Notes: generated from the sequence alone by a model not told the origin. A stretch of 64,000 bases of DNA from Symbiodinium kawagutii (GCA_009767595.1 VSDK01007030.1:197795-261794); one strand, 5' to 3'; shown: positions 41,600-52,851, counted from the first letter of the stretch. A program made the numbers and translations.

Positions 41600-42300
41600 G
41601 CTGTCTAAAGGTCCATGTTTCTCATGGTGTTATTGATGTTTAGTTGATTTGTACATAAGTTGTATAAGTGATTAATATCGTATTCTACTATATATAATAT
41701 GACTACAATAGATTCTAATAATGATACTACATCGTATTCTGTTATGTGTTTTTTTGATATCGTACTTTCTTATATTCTGTGATTTGGTACACTATATCAT
41801 ATTTTGTGGGAAATTGGTTGTGTAATTGTGGAGACCATGCCTCTGGAGGGGGGCGACGAGGCGAGAGATTCTCCTAAGCCGCGGCACAGGGACATTCATG
41901 TCGCTTCTCTCACCAAACAAAAGATGGAAAAAATGGGACTTTATGAAAAATGGGAGAAGAATCTGGTGAACACATGTGAACACCTAACTATTTTGGGATC
42001 TAAGTGCGGATTTTGGGACATGTTTCACAACAAAAGCCCGTGGCATAGTGACGTGGGTGTTACCCAGGAGCTGTCGGGCTCATGTGAAGGCAACTGCCTC
42101 TCTGTGGTGTCTTCAAAGTTCTTTCGGATTCAACGCAGGCACAAAACGTTGGAATGTGCAACAAGAAGGCCCTCGCAGATCATTGAACTCCCAGTGTGTG
42201 ACAAGCAAACAAATAAAAAAGACCCAAAACATCACCTGACATGAGCAGCGGCAACATGTGCAAGGACCTGAGAGAACTGATAAAATGGAGAATCAGACTG
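41600..42300. other. AT-rich spacer then undecided open frames
   Basis: From about 41640 to 41810 the sequence is AT-rich. From 41820 to 42240 both strands are open (minus: SDMNVPVPRLRRISRLVAPL). Nothing is firm. Confidence 0.2.
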
Positions 42301-43190
42301 GGAACTGAATATTGGTGAAAGGATGGGCCTCCCTCGAGTTCAAACTTGGTTTGGTCAGTTGCCCAACTTTCAGCGTTGAGATCGAGCTGCAGGATTCCAA
42401 TCGCGGGTGAGATCGGTTACCGAATCCAAGACATCTGACATCATCTGAATCGCAGCAGGACACCGGGTTCAAGGCCACGATAAAGCCCAACAAAGTGAAC
42501 AACGAAGTGAAAGGATCGAGACATCGAGTTCACAACTCGGAGAAGTCGTGGACCGAAGCGCCAGACCACCTCCTCAAGTACACCTCTCGAAGCCTCCCAA
42601 GACTCCCCGTGCATATCAAAGCCTCCACTCTGAGACCGGCGCAACCTCATAATGTGCATAGGAAAACTATAAGCTAACCATGAATAAGCATGAATAAACA
42701 CATGAATGAACCTGATCATATTAGAATAGATATGAATAGATGCCGGAGAAGAACAACCACATGCCTAGAGACCCACAGGATCCATTTTGAACAATGCATG
42801 CCCAGATAAATCAAGCAACAGCAACGCCACCTTCTTGAGAGCTCCGGGAGAGTGCTGGTTCTGAGGCAACCTGAGGTCACCACAGGGTAGGCATCGCTGT
42901 CGCAATCCTCCAGAGCAGCCATGTGCTCACTGTAAAACTGAAGTAGCCGAAGCCAAGAACCGCCAAAAAGAAAATCAACTAAAATAGAATAAATATGAAT
43001 ATGAATGAATAAAAATAGAATGAATACGAATATAAACATATGATATAGTTATTTTTCATATGAAATCTGTTTGGCTTTGCGAAGATTTGGATCACAGTCC
43101 TGGCTTCGGCTGGTGGTATCTGTGGTGCTCAGGTCCGAGTCTGCAGTCGGGCCTCGAGCAAAGTTCTGAGTGTCCGTGAAAGTCGAAGTG
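42300..43190 (-). other. Weak minus-strand exon candidates
   Basis: Minus frames near 42660-42480 (GESWEASRGVLEEVVWRFGP), 42930-42780 (LPQNQHSPGALKKVALLLLD) and 43160-43085 (NFARGPTADSDLSTTDTTSR) look coding but are short and unrecognised. Confidence 0.22.
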
Positions 43191-43274
43191 AGAACTCTTA
43201 CATACTCTTAATACTGGTTGTTCTGATTTTAGAGAGATACTGCTTCAAGATATGTCCATTACATACTGATTTTA

Positions 43275-43345
43275 TGATGCGAAGCAAGAGTATGTAAGAG
43301 GAAAAGTAAGAGCAAGTAAGAGAAAAAGTAAGAGCATCTAAGAAT
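43275..43345. repeat. GTAAGAG-rich short repeat
   Basis: The words gtaagagaaaaagtaagagc recur four to five times. Confidence 0.75.
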
Positions 43346-43399
43346 CAGATCAATGGAACCAAAGGAACTAAGATTGAGAATTCTGTTCGAAGGAAAAAG

Positions 43400-44310
43400 G
43401 AACTACGGGTCAACGTATGAGTTAGAGAGCTGTGAAAGCACTGAGAGCACTTTGATGCTTTCGGCACTGAGTGCTTCACATTTTGTGCCACTTGCAGGCC
43501 CTGATGGTAGAGAGATTTGACCTCTGGCTTCCTGACACAGACAAGTGTTGAAAGTGGAAAAATGCAGAAAATGAACAGAATTGACATAATTGAACATATG
43601 TAGGAGAACAGAAACAGGTGTTGGCACAGGATGGTGCTCAGTACTGTATGTACAGGACTATCATTGGACAAGGTTTCGTGGATCTTCATGGCACGGGGCT
43701 AGGCGCTACCCTTCCAGCAAAAAGGAACAGTCTTGTGTTGGGGAAAAACTTGACGGCATTGTCTGCAACTTGACACCACCATCCCTTGCAATTCACATTG
43801 GCCTTTGGGAGGCTCTGCGTCCCTCCCAGCAATGTTCCTCAGTTGACTCCGGGTGAGTTTGTTGCTCTAGCTGTACGTCTGGGTGTGCAAAACGTCGATA
43901 AGCCAATGCTCGACAAAAAATCAGTTTGCTACTCTCCAGCAAGAACTTGAATCGAAAGGGAATCTCTCACTCAGCAAATGTTTACTACCTGCATGTGTTA
44001 TGCCATTCTGCACTGTAGTCACTTCAGACTTGCACAAGTTATACAAGCCATTCTGCACATTTCTGCACTGTATCGTACATTTGTCGACCTTTTTGATACC
44101 CGCTGAGCGTGCAGGCCTGAGGAAGTCCCGTTCCTGCCGTGGCTTTGTTGATTGTTTCGACAGGGAATCGTCGCAAATCACCCCCCAAGAGCAAAATAAT
44201 GCGACCGTGACAACAGCATGTTGGATTGTGTGTATATTCATGCCTATGTCGTCGCACAAACGATCTTGTTCACTGTCCCTGCAGCTCTGGTTCTCATGAC
44301 GCAAATGCAG
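43400..44310. other. Open on both strands, undecided
   Basis: Minus frames (GQISLPSGPASGTKCEALSA; RNIAGRDAEPPKGQCELQGM; DDSLSKQSTKPRQERDFLRP) and plus frames (FVDLHGTGLGATLPAKRNSL; FLIPAERAGLRKSRSCRGFV) are all plausible. No motif decides. Confidence 0.18.
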
Positions 44311-44802
44311 CTTAATCCATGCATCTGGTCACTGAACCTTGTCACCTAGCACAAGTAAACAAAAAAGGTACTAAGACTTGAATTTCTCTTCGTTGGAAAT
44401 CTGAGGGCTGCCTTCTGCCCAAGACGAATTTCTGCAGCCTTTTTACATTATCTCCTCCCCTTTCCTGCCTCTTCTTATCTAGTAATGTACAGCAATGTAT
44501 GTCTTTATCTCTTAGCCTAATTTCTAATGTATATTTCTAATCTTATATTATTATTCTTTCGCAAAAAAAGAAAACATTTCTTTGCTCCCGCTGCCTGCAT
44601 CTTGATCCAGCGGCTCGCGGCCTGGCAAGTTGTACGATGCACCAACCATTGTTGACCATCAAAGCGCTATGTTGTGGTTGTTCTGTGTAGTGTGTTAAGG
44701 ATCACAGCATATAGTATCGATTGACCATAGTTTGCTGTTGCATATACCGTATGTATGCACGTTATCTGTTCATGCACTTTTCTATATCATGCACAAGTTA
44801 TA

Positions 44803-44877
<75 letters not shown>

Positions 44878-44977
44878 TGTCGTCGTCGTCATCATCATCA
44901 TCATTGTCGTCGTCGTCATCATCATCGTCATCATCATCATCATCATCATCGTCGTCGTCGTCGTCGTCATCATCATC
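44803..44977. repeat. (ATC)n repeat with GTC-interrupted half
   Basis: About 25 uninterrupted CAT/ATC triplets are followed by alternating blocks of GTC and ATC triplets. Every frame stays open and encodes runs of one residue (Ser, Ile/Val, His/Arg; Asp or Met on the other strand). These are compositional, not proteins. Confidence 0.95.
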
Positions 44978-44979
44978 TA

Positions 44980-45590
44980 TATGTACTATAGACATAAGAT
45001 ATATCACGTGACGTTAAAACTATCATTAAAATTCAAATACAAACATAGTGCAGTACTGTAGACTCTGTCTGCTCGCGCATACTCAATCTATTTACCTTTC
45101 AATTCTTCAACTTAAAGTTCCCTTTCCCATGTTCAATCTTTTCACTCGATCATAGACCCTCCCAATTGTTTGACCCGATCATAGTCCCTTTCTTCAACTC
45201 ATAGTGATGAGGTTCACTATTATACTCAAGTTTTCCCTTTTATACTCATTTTCATAGTCCCTTTGGGTCTCAACTTTTTCGATCTCATTTTGGCTGAGGG
45301 ACTTGAGCCCAAATGTTTGGCATATGCTGGATATCTGAACATATACCAAGCCTGCCCAAAGCACTCCACATAACAACCATTATTGTGTTGTTCTTATCAT
45401 TGCTGTAATTCCTGTTCTCTTACGCTTTGATTAGTCGTGATTGCTGTCGGTATCCCTTGTTCTTAATCGTTTTAAACCACATTTAGCCACTAAAAACCAT
45501 TGCGAGCACCAACCTTCTGAGAAAAATGATTCACGAAACACCAAAAAGAGAAACTCACAGCGCTATCTACTTCATGGCCAGCCTAGTAAC
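44980..45590. other. Spacer, no supported gene
   Basis: The sequence has repeated TCATAGTCCCTTT and CGATCATAGACCCT words near 45100-45260 (three to four imperfect copies). No coding signal. Confidence 0.45.
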
Positions 45591-45599
45591 CACGCTTCG

Positions 45600-45720
45600 T
45601 GTTTGCTCAGGAAGCCTCGGATGACAAGGTCGTTGCGTTTCCTCTCAGTGGAGCTGTTTCAAACTTCGATGTCTCGAAGAATGAAGAACGGTCTTTTTTG
45701 GAAGTACAAAGAGTTTTTAT
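45600..45720. other. Exon-like on both strands
   Basis: On the plus strand, after the acceptor TTTGCTCAG, the reading is EASDDKVVAFPLSGAVSNFD. On the minus strand the same bases read SFFETSKFETAPLRGNATTL. Either could be an exon. Confidence 0.2.
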
Positions 45721-45964
45721 TGAATTCAGTGAATTCAGTTCCTCTTTGTTTCGGTTTTTGAATTTCAAGATGTTCAAGAGTTCTTTATTGAATGTACAAG
45801 TTCTGAGAAAGTGGCAAAGGGTCATGCTCTCTCATTGCACCCTCGACGGCCTTGCACAAAGCAGCGTGACATAGTCTGCACAAGAAGCAAGCACCAAAGC
45901 AAAGCAAGCACCATGATCAAAAGCAGAAGAGATACACACGCCCAAAGTGGGACAATGAAAAATT

Positions 45965-46420
45965 ACGTGTGCTCTAGATCGATTGCTCTAATGGTTCCGC
46001 TGCCACCAACCATGTCACAACAACCCGACGCTAAGAATCGCACACCCATTCTGACGGCTGCGAATGTTGGGCCGGACTGACAAGCCAAACTACGGATTTG
46101 TAACATGTGGCTTGAGGGTGTTGGCCGATCGCTGGGAAAACATATTGAGCTGCAATCAATAGATTGGAACATCCAGTGTGCACACCCATCGTTGGGAAAT
46201 TCGGAAATTCCGATGTAAGGACACCAACAATGGAGAGGTCCCATTGAGTCAGGGGTGTGCTACAAGTGGATGTCAGCCTTTGAATACCTTGAAGAGCCTC
46301 CGTTGCTTTGCCGTACATTATCTCAGACACAATCCCCCTCCATATCCGCAATGTCTGACCCCTGCAACTTTTCGAACGGCAGAGCAGCAAAGGTCCATAA
46401 GATGTGTGGAGGCTTGTGGC
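45965..46420 (-). other. Candidate exons downstream of the membrane-protein gene
   Basis: At about 46345-46160 the minus strand reads RIWRGIVSEIMYGKATEALQ and continues without stop. At about 46085-45970 it reads SGPTFAAVRMGVRFLASGCC and then DMVGGSGTIRAIDLE. They may be the start of the next minus-strand gene. Unrecognised. Confidence 0.25.
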
Positions 46421-46725
46421 AGTCACTCATCAGCTTGATCTTGTGTTGAGCCTGGACAGATTGCTGATTCGGAGATCACTAGCTACAGCTACAGATCCAA
46501 CTCAACGACTTTCCCAATCCTGACAAATTCGATTCATCTTCCGAAACATTCAGCTATGGGGACAAGTGGAGGACCTAATGATCTCAGAGGCCTCTACATG
46601 GCTCAGATGCCAATTTTTTGTGCCTTTGCCTAAGTTTACTTCGCTTTGTAATGGACCTTTCCACTTTGGGACAGGTACTTAAACCCTTCCGCATTCGCGG
46701 ATGGGACCGACGGATTAAACACCAT

Positions 46726-47946
46726 CTACTCCAGACCGGGCATGCTGGCAATGCCACATATGGCGTGAGGCATGCACCAACATCTTAGAACCACAATTGA
46801 AACAAGAAGAGTCCAGATCAAGAGATCCATCAGTACATGGACAGGCATGAAGCCCAGCACCAGACTATCCCTGAAAGTGATGACCCGACAAGGGCAGTGG
46901 ATGCCACCTGTGAAGAAATACTGCGGGGTGGAGGGGAAGCTCACATGGATGGCGCTGTCTACTTGGCGCAGTTGGTTGACGACGACTCTGCCCACGCCAC
47001 CATTGGATTCCAAGAGATCCACGACATCTTTCCCCGCTCGGGGCTCGGGCTGCTTCGACATGTCGTGCTGGAAACATGTCTCCGCTATGAGCTTTTCCTT
47101 GGGCCTGCAATAGGGCAACAGTGGATCTGTCTGTAGATCTTGGTCACTTAAGCCAAGCGTATCCAAGAGACACTTCTTCCACAGACTGTGGAGTTCAGGA
47201 GTGGTCCATATAGCATCACCACCCTTGAATTCCTCCAGCTTGTCTTCCCAACCCCCTTTTGGCTGGAAGGCAGTTTCAAAGGAACTGTTAGTCATAGTTT
47301 TGGCAGCTGCTTCCATGTTCTGAGCCACAGTCAGCCACTGATATTGATGATAGCAAGACATAATGTAGAAGCGAGGAACCATCAGCAGCACCAGCAGAAA
47401 CAAGGAACCAAGACATGCCCGTTTCATCCATCGTCCGTTTGCGTGTCGGTGATCTTCGGTGTCTCTGTCGGTTTTGATGACTTTTTTCATGTTTTGGTCG
47501 AAGAGATTCTCCCGTCGTATTTTCAATTCGTGGTAGCCTGCGTGCCTTTCACTCATGTTCATGAGGGAAGTACTTCGCATGCTGTCAATACAACTCAAAG
47601 GAGCAGCAATGACGCTGTCATCAGAGGCTCTTGAATTGGGAAGTGACAAGTAATGATCTTTGAAATTGATATTGTCCTCTAGCTGTATGTCGAAACAAAT
47701 CCAAGGATGGGCGTGAGGAGCAGAACTATCGCACGTATGCATTGCGATTCTCCAGTTATCCTCTTGCCTTGCCAATTTGAAAAGAACATTTGGAGCTAAG
47801 AACACCTCGCAAAGCTTGGTCGGGGCCATGACATTCAAGCGCCAAACTGATATGTTCACCGGCTGCTCAAAGTGGCTGTGCCGCACCTTGCACAACATGC
47901 TGTCTGCCTTAGGCTGGATCTGCGAGTGAAAATTGATTCCCAAAAT
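46726..47946 (-). CDS. Multi-helix membrane protein, last exon
   Basis: After the acceptor TTCGGGGACAG the minus strand is open in phase 0 for 407 codons to a stop at 46726. It begins ILGINFHSQIQPKADSML. Midway is a hydrophobic helix (ACLGSLFLLVLLMVPRFYIM), and near the C-terminus a long one (VLMDLLIWTLLVSIVVLRCW). Between them is a 150-residue polar region with several Cys, probably on one membrane face. The sequence is non-repetitive and far longer than chance. It joins in phase to the 48891-48781 exon. Function unknown. Confidence 0.68.
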   Translation of the reverse strand: MLGINFHSQIQPKADSMLCKVRHSHFEQPVNISVWRLNVMAPTKLCEVFLAPNVLFKLARQEDNWRIAMHTCDSSAPHAHPWICFDIQLEDNINFKDHYLSLPNSRASDDSVIAAPLSCIDSMRSTSLMNMSERHAGYHELKIRRENLFDQNMKKVIKTDRDTEDHRHANGRWMKRACLGSLFLLVLLMVPRFYIMSCYHQYQWLTVAQNMEAAAKTMTNSSFETAFQPKGGWEDKLEEFKGGDAIWTTPELHSLWKKCLLDTLGLSDQDLQTDPLLPYCRPKEKLIAETCFQHDMSKQPEPRAGKDVVDLLESNGGVGRVVVNQLRQVDSAIHVSFPSTPQYFFTGGIHCPCRVITFRDSLVLGFMPVHVLMDLLIWTLLVSIVVLRCWCMPHAICGIASMPGLE

Positions 47947-48069
47947 CTGTCCCCGAAATACTTCGCATGTACCCAAAAAGGCGTGGCATAGCAACAATGC
48001 TCATTCAAATGCTCAACATGTATGTTCTGTCCCAATAATCCACCACCCTTGCCGGCATCTCTAATGGAT

Positions 48070-48760
48070 GATTTTTAGTGATCTTCAGTAGTCGTGTCTT
48101 GTGCTGCAGCGGTAGGTGTTTCTTCTCCGACAGATTCTATTTCAGTAATATTCTTATCAAATCTTATGATTCTTATTCATTCACTTTCATTCTTAATTCT
48201 TATCATGATCACTCCTCTTATCACTCCTCTTATCATTCCTCTTTCTTCTGTTCTTCTGCTTGGAGCCCCTTGGAGCCCCTTGGAGCCCCTTGGAGCCCGT
48301 GAGTTCGCGGGCTCTTTCTCGCCTCCTTTCCTCAGCTCAGCTCCTCAGCTCCTCTTCTCACGCTGCGCTGCTTTGGAGTTGCAACATGCTACGGCGCTAC
48401 GGCGCTACGGCCTACGTGCATGCCCTTCCTTGGTCTTTGCAGCGTAGGTACGTTTGCAAACTTGTACACCTGCATTTTTTACACCAAGCCACAGGGAGCC
48501 TTTACACAATCAAGTTTTAACACAAACAAATAAATATTTGATTTACACGAAGAAGCTTCTGCAGCAACAAGCAATTACACCAACAAATCTTTCCACCGAC
48601 AAATGTTTACAACAAGAAACTCTTGCAACAGCAATTGTTTCACCAAAGCTATTTTCACCGAGGCCGTTTCTTCACACCAAGCGTTTACACCGGTTGCCTT
48701 TTCCAAAACGCTCTAGCAATCAAATGGATTTAAATGTATTTAAGTACTAGTTCCAAATTT
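48070..48760. other. Intron with short tandem repeats
   Basis: This stretch holds four copies of the 10-mer CTTGGAGCCC (48259-48298), then CTACGGCG three times near 48390-48412. After that come many ACACCAA/ACAAG words (about 48500-48710). The sequence lies between two exons of the membrane-protein gene on the minus strand. Confidence 0.6.
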
Positions 48761-48780
48761 GAATTTCTTGGCCGAGCTAC

Positions 48781-48891
48781 AAATTGCACGGCATAGCCGT
48801 CCGACTCTTCGATGGACGATCTCTGCTCAGGACTGACACCAGCGTCGATGCTGAAGAAGAAGTCACCGTCCTCCACTTCGAAAAGAAAACA
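48781..48891 (-). CDS. Multi-helix membrane protein, middle exon
   Basis: The acceptor TATGTCTAG and a GTAGCTC donor enclose exactly 111 bp (37 codons), phase 0 at both ends. The reading is CFLFEVEDGDFFFSIDAGVS and then PEQRSSIEESDGYAVQF. The alternating hydrophobic/acidic start could be a strand of a C2-like domain, but this is speculative. Confidence 0.62.
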
Positions 48892-49095
48892 CTAGACATA
48901 GGAGATTCTTCACTACATGAGAGAGTGATGTTGTATGGTTTCTATTGATGTTGTAGGTGCTTTTTGTAAGTGAATGATTCATTGAAACTGTGGACATTCA
49001 AAACGATACCAGTGACTGTGCTGCTTTCGCGGCTGAAAGCTGAGAATTGGAAAGAAGCTGAGTCTTTTTGTTCGATTGAGCAGATTTTCGAATCT

Positions 49096-49528
49096 TTCGG
49101 TCCTCTTCCAGCGGCAAATCGCCAGCAACGACTTTTGAGATGATGAGAGTTCTGGGCGTGAGACCGAGAAGCTTTTGGATCGAGTCTTGAAACCAAAGCA
49201 CGACTTCCGAGAGATGACTTGCGCCAGAGTTACTGCAGCAACCGACTCGAACGAAGGGCAACTCGAGGCAATGACAGCAGCCCAGGCAAGGCGAACACCA
49301 GGTTTTCCATCCACAGCTGCAACAGAAAATGCCCAAGCACACCTTCATGGTGCTAAGCACATCGCTATGAAGTTTGCGATCTCCAGCTAAGGCCAACAGA
49401 AGGCGATCTTTGAAGACTGCGAAGAGCACCATCACAATTACGATGACCAAAACGGTCATCCAATTCATCATGATCATTGGCAGAACATGGTAGAACAGGA
49501 AACCTGGCAACGAACCCAATGCCGCCAT
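49096..49528 (-). CDS. Multi-helix membrane protein, first exon with start codon
   Basis: The frame starts ATG at 49528 (MAALGSLPGFLFYHVLPMIM). A very hydrophobic helix follows (NWMTVLVIVIVMVLFAVFKD), then a Cys-rich block (CLGIFCCSCGWKTWCSPCLG). It ends in a soluble part (LLGLTPRTLIISKVVAGDLP, then LEEDRK). The Cys cluster could be palmitoylated or bind metal. The donor is uncertain (no GT; GA or GC likely near 49096). AG dinucleotides upstream of ATG could serve as spliced-leader acceptor. I know of no named family; it is probably lineage-specific. Confidence 0.65.
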
Positions 49529-49539
49529 CGCGAGCTTTT

Positions 49540-49600
49540 TGATAAGGTCTCCTGAGAGGGTCTCCTATGCTCTCCTGAGAGGAGATTCACTTCGCTTGTC
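49540..49600. repeat. Short repeat TCTCCTGAGAG upstream of the membrane-protein gene
   Basis: The words tctcctgagagg occur twice, with a third partial copy, immediately 5' of the ATG on the minus strand. They may belong to the 5' UTR or promoter, but no function is shown. Confidence 0.5.
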
Positions 49601-49619
49601 TCCTTGCTTCAACAGATTT

Positions 49620-50280
49620 CAAAGGCTGCGGCAAAGAGAGCTCTCGACCTTGCACGCACCTTCGAAACTCCCAAACATCATCAAAAATCTCCCACATGGA
49701 TCCAAGTGAATGCTTTACTAACTTCACAAAGTTTGGAACTTTGAAGTATCATAAGACTAAGTGAATGATCGCGCAGATTTTTGAATATACTTGCAATATC
49801 TTGCAACTCACTGGTGACCTATGCGTTGGACGTAGCAATCTGCTGCTCTTCCCTTCTGGCCTCGTCACCAAAGGTGAAGCACCTCCCGGATCCTGCGGCT
49901 TTTGAGGTCTGAAGTTCAAAGAAATCTTTTTAGAGAAAGAAATCTAAACAAATCAGAACAATCTTATATAAGACAAAAATGTTCAAGAAATGCAGTTCAC
50001 AGTTCGAAAAGCTTCAAGCTCGCTCCCTCTTGTTTTCCCTGCTGGGCCAGGATCAGAGCTATTTACACGGACAAGATGAGCGAACGCTCAGTTTTGGAGA
50101 AGCACACAGCAAGTATGGCCAAGCAGCAAGCACCACAGAATGATAGAAACAAATAAATAGTCCACATTCTGCAATAATCTGTGAACTATTCTAAGACTAC
50201 TCCAAATACTTAGAGTTTAAGGTATCTCATGGTATCTCATGTTTATTTCTGTTTGAAGTCTGATCCAAAACTGTCGCTTC
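49620..50280. other. Spacer, no supported gene
   Basis: No motif or repeat is visible, and frames are short on both strands. It is probably the boundary between the SUN-protein gene and the membrane-protein gene. Confidence 0.4.
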
Positions 50281-50319
50281 CGCTCACCTGGTCCATCCGT
50301 GTCCCCATTCGGTCACGTC

Positions 50320-51110
50320 ATTGACTCTCTGCGGGCCCAGTCACAGGGCTGGACGTTTCTGGACGGCGCACAGCCTCAGAACAGCACAACGCACAACGCA
50401 CAACGCACACGTAGGTGCCAAGATCTGCCAAGTGGCCAAATGCACGGGATGTCTCCTTGCGGCGCTGCTGTAGCGTTTTGGTGCCCTCCGCTTCTGAGCC
50501 TGTCATCTTTCGTGTCTTCTGAAAGTTGTGTCGAGCGGCACGGTGAGAGGCACGTAGAGAAAAAAGCAAACTAAGTAGACTCCAAGTAGATCTTGAAAAA
50601 GTAGAAGTTTGTCGAACTGTCAAAGTAGAAATTCATAAATTTCTTTGGAGCTTTGAAACAAAAAAGCGGCCTTGAAGTGCGGCAGCTCCGGGACATCTCC
50701 AAAGAGTTCAGAAGGGGCTCTGGATGGCCAAGCCTGCAAGCGTTCCCCAAGTCCCCAAGCGTTCCCATCGTTCCCACCCTACAGAGCCTGCTGTTTCAAT
50801 GTGCTGAGACTTTTTAAGGCGATGTCTTCGCTTTCTTTTTGTCACATGGGCTTTATGATGCACTTTTCTCCGTTCGGGGCCAAAAATCTGGGAGCAAAAA
50901 GGTCTGTCTCAGTGTGATGAAAATGACTTCGGTAGTGACTTCGGTAGTGACTTCGGTGATGCGAGTGACTTCTGTAAGTTCTGTGGCAAAGTTTCTCTCC
51001 GGGAAATCCTCCGTGCCTCATCGCGGTCATCTCGGTCACTGGAACTCGGCGCAGTGTCGGTGTTCCCTTTGTGTCGTGGCGACTCACCTTCCAGCGCCTC
51101 CAAGTGGCAG
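50320..51110 (-). other. Possible 3' exons of the SUN-protein gene
   Basis: At about 50525-50410 the minus strand reads FQKTRKMTGSEAEGTKTLQQ. At about 50770-50665 it reads SELFGDVPELPHFKAA. At about 51103-50990 it reads LEALEGESPRHKGNTDTAPS and then DRDDRDEARRISRRETLP. These are polar and charged, like the tail of the SUN protein, and follow it in order. Membership is inferred from strand and composition only. Confidence 0.25.
50924..50975. repeat. 12-bp GACTTCGGTAGT tandem repeat
   Basis: Three to four copies of GACTTCGGTAGT, drifting to GACTTCGGTGAT and GCGAGTGACTTC. Confidence 0.85.
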
Positions 51111-51144
51111 AGCTAGGACGGCGTCGCTCTGTGCATCTGTGATC

Positions 51145-51330
51145 AGATATCTTTCTATCTTCTTACATCTATCTTATTACAGATGTATTAAAAATATGTC
51201 TATGTTAATTATGTTTTCTCTATCTTATTACATCTATCTTGTTCCCTCTTATCCTGTCTTATCCTGTCTTCTCCTATCTTATTCTACCTTATTCTATCTT
51301 ATTCTGTCTCATTCTATCTTGCCCTTATCT
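51145..51330. repeat. TATCTTAT/TCTTATTC pyrimidine-AT repeat
   Basis: Imperfect TATCTTATTC units (cttattctaccttattctatcttattctgtc) run over about 180 bp. Confidence 0.8.
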
Positions 51331-51564
51331 CTTAGAGGCTTATGTGGCTAATGAGGCCGGTCATGCAATGGCAAAATCTCACTGACGTCTCGAGAGTCGT
51401 TCAGGTGGTGAATGCACTACTCGACTCAAAATCAGAAGAATTAACAACTCACTTCTTCACTTCATGACTTCACATGACGAGTTCACATGACCTCAGGTGA
51501 CGTCTTAAAACATGTGAAGAATGACTTCTATCAATGACTTCTATTGACTTCTTTCATTTCTTGA

Positions 51565-51650
51565 ATTCGCCTCTTGTCTGCGAAGATGTCTCCGCCAAGC
51601 GCGCTGCACCAGCTCATCGCCACTGGAGCGAAATTCCTCGTATCGTGTCC
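51565..51650 (-). CDS. Possible exon of the SUN-protein tail
   Basis: The minus strand reads RYEEFRSSGDELVQRAWRRH and then LRRQEANSRNERS. The basic, helical composition matches the preceding cytosolic tail. The ends are unknown. Confidence 0.28.
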
Positions 51651-51959
51651 TTCACATAGCGAGGACCATGGTACTAAGGGTGTTAGGTGGGAGACAAACG
51701 TGGTACAAACACTTCGCAAAGACATGGAAATATGTCGAAACCCTCTACACTGCAAACATCATCAAACATCCACATGAAGCGATGCAAAATTTGGAGCCCT
51801 GAATCCCTGAGCTCCGAATCGACGAGGCCCATAGATTTGATTTTTGAGGAAAGAAAGAATCGAAAGAACGGTTTCCTCAAACGAATCTGCAATAAAGGTC
51901 TGTGGAATCTGCTCCTGTGATGCAAAGGTGGCGTCTGCGGCAGCTGTCGACATAGAATC

Positions 51960-52483
51960 TCGAAAGCCCGAAGGTTGTTCCTTTGCACATCTGTCCGTGA
52001 AGAATCTGAGGAACTTCGTTCACCCTGCTCACGTCGCTCACGTTCCAAACTACGGCTTCTCCTACGGCGTGATGCAATTCGCACCGCCTCTCCGTTGCGT
52101 GGCGTGTCATTCTGAGCTTCTGCATTTCTCCTCTCTCTGGATGATCGCAACTCTTTTTGCAGTTCTCGCTGCAAGCGTCGGCCACTGGCACCGGACACAG
52201 TTCGATTTGTGTCGTCTCTGTCCTTCTTTGCAGAGCCATGTCGACTGGAACCCTTCGATGTATTCGACCTTCTGGGCGTAGGATTCACCTCATGTACTTC
52301 CACTTCCGGAGATGTCATGCGGACAGAACTACGCCCCAAGGCGGAAGATATCCGAGAAAGCAGGAGCCAAATGGAGACGATGATCAAAAGAATTCGATCC
52401 CAGGGGACATCCAAAGGATAGTACAAAAGCACCTGGAGCTGCTCCCAAAGACTCAACAAAGCATCTCGAACATCTGCATTCAG
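51960..52483 (-). CDS. SUN-protein: membrane helix and basic tail exon
   Basis: After GAAGAAGAG the frame enters in phase 0 with LNADVRDALLSLWEQLQVLL. A predicted membrane helix follows (DRILLIIVSIWLLLSRISSA). Then comes a 120-residue tail rich in Ser, Arg and Lys (KKDRDDTNRTVSGASGRRLQ; ASRRRRSRSLERERREQ). SUCO/SLP1-type SUN proteins carry a membrane helix near the C-terminus after a coiled coil, so the order fits. The RS-like tail would face the cytosol and is not typical of the family. The 3' end of the exon is uncertain. Confidence 0.6.
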
Positions 52484-52576
52484 CTCTTCTTCGGGACATT
52501 CCGAGCTCCCACTTTTGCCACACTTTCGAACATCGTTTCCCAGTAATGGCCTCTCGATTGGCCAGGAATGACTCAC

Positions 52577-52688
52577 CTCGGGAGGCCCTTCGTTGCTTCG
52601 CTCTTCCAAAGTCTTCATTCGAGCGCTTTGCTCGGTGAAAAGCTGCACAACCAATGCGAGCATCGTGTTGAGGCAGGAGATCCTTAGA
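52577..52688 (-). CDS. SUN-protein: exon before the membrane helix
   Basis: After an AG acceptor the minus strand reads LRISCLNTMLALVVQLFTEQ and then SARMKTLEERSNEGPPE. It ends exactly at a perfect GTGAGT donor in phase 0 with the 52483 exon. Heptad-like hydrophobics suggest the end of the coiled coil. Confidence 0.55.
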
Positions 52689-52851
52689 CTCAATGTGAGG
52701 CAGCTTGCAACATTCCACGACTTGAAAAATCATGGAAAAATATACTAACAATCATGAAAGATCAGGAGTCAATGAAATCAGTCCAAAAAGGCCACCCATG
52801 TCACAATACTGGAATCGCAACACCTTGGAACAGCCTTCTGCCAAGTATCAC

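Noticed and set aside
44721..45061. Poly-Ser, poly-Ile/Val, His/Arg, poly-Asp and poly-Met open frames
   Set aside because: Every frame of the ATC/GTC triplet array is open. No flanking exon structure supports translation.
46772..47136. Plus-strand frames opposite the long exon of the membrane-protein gene
   Set aside because: Shadow of the 407-codon minus-strand frame, which has two membrane helices and phase-matched exon borders.
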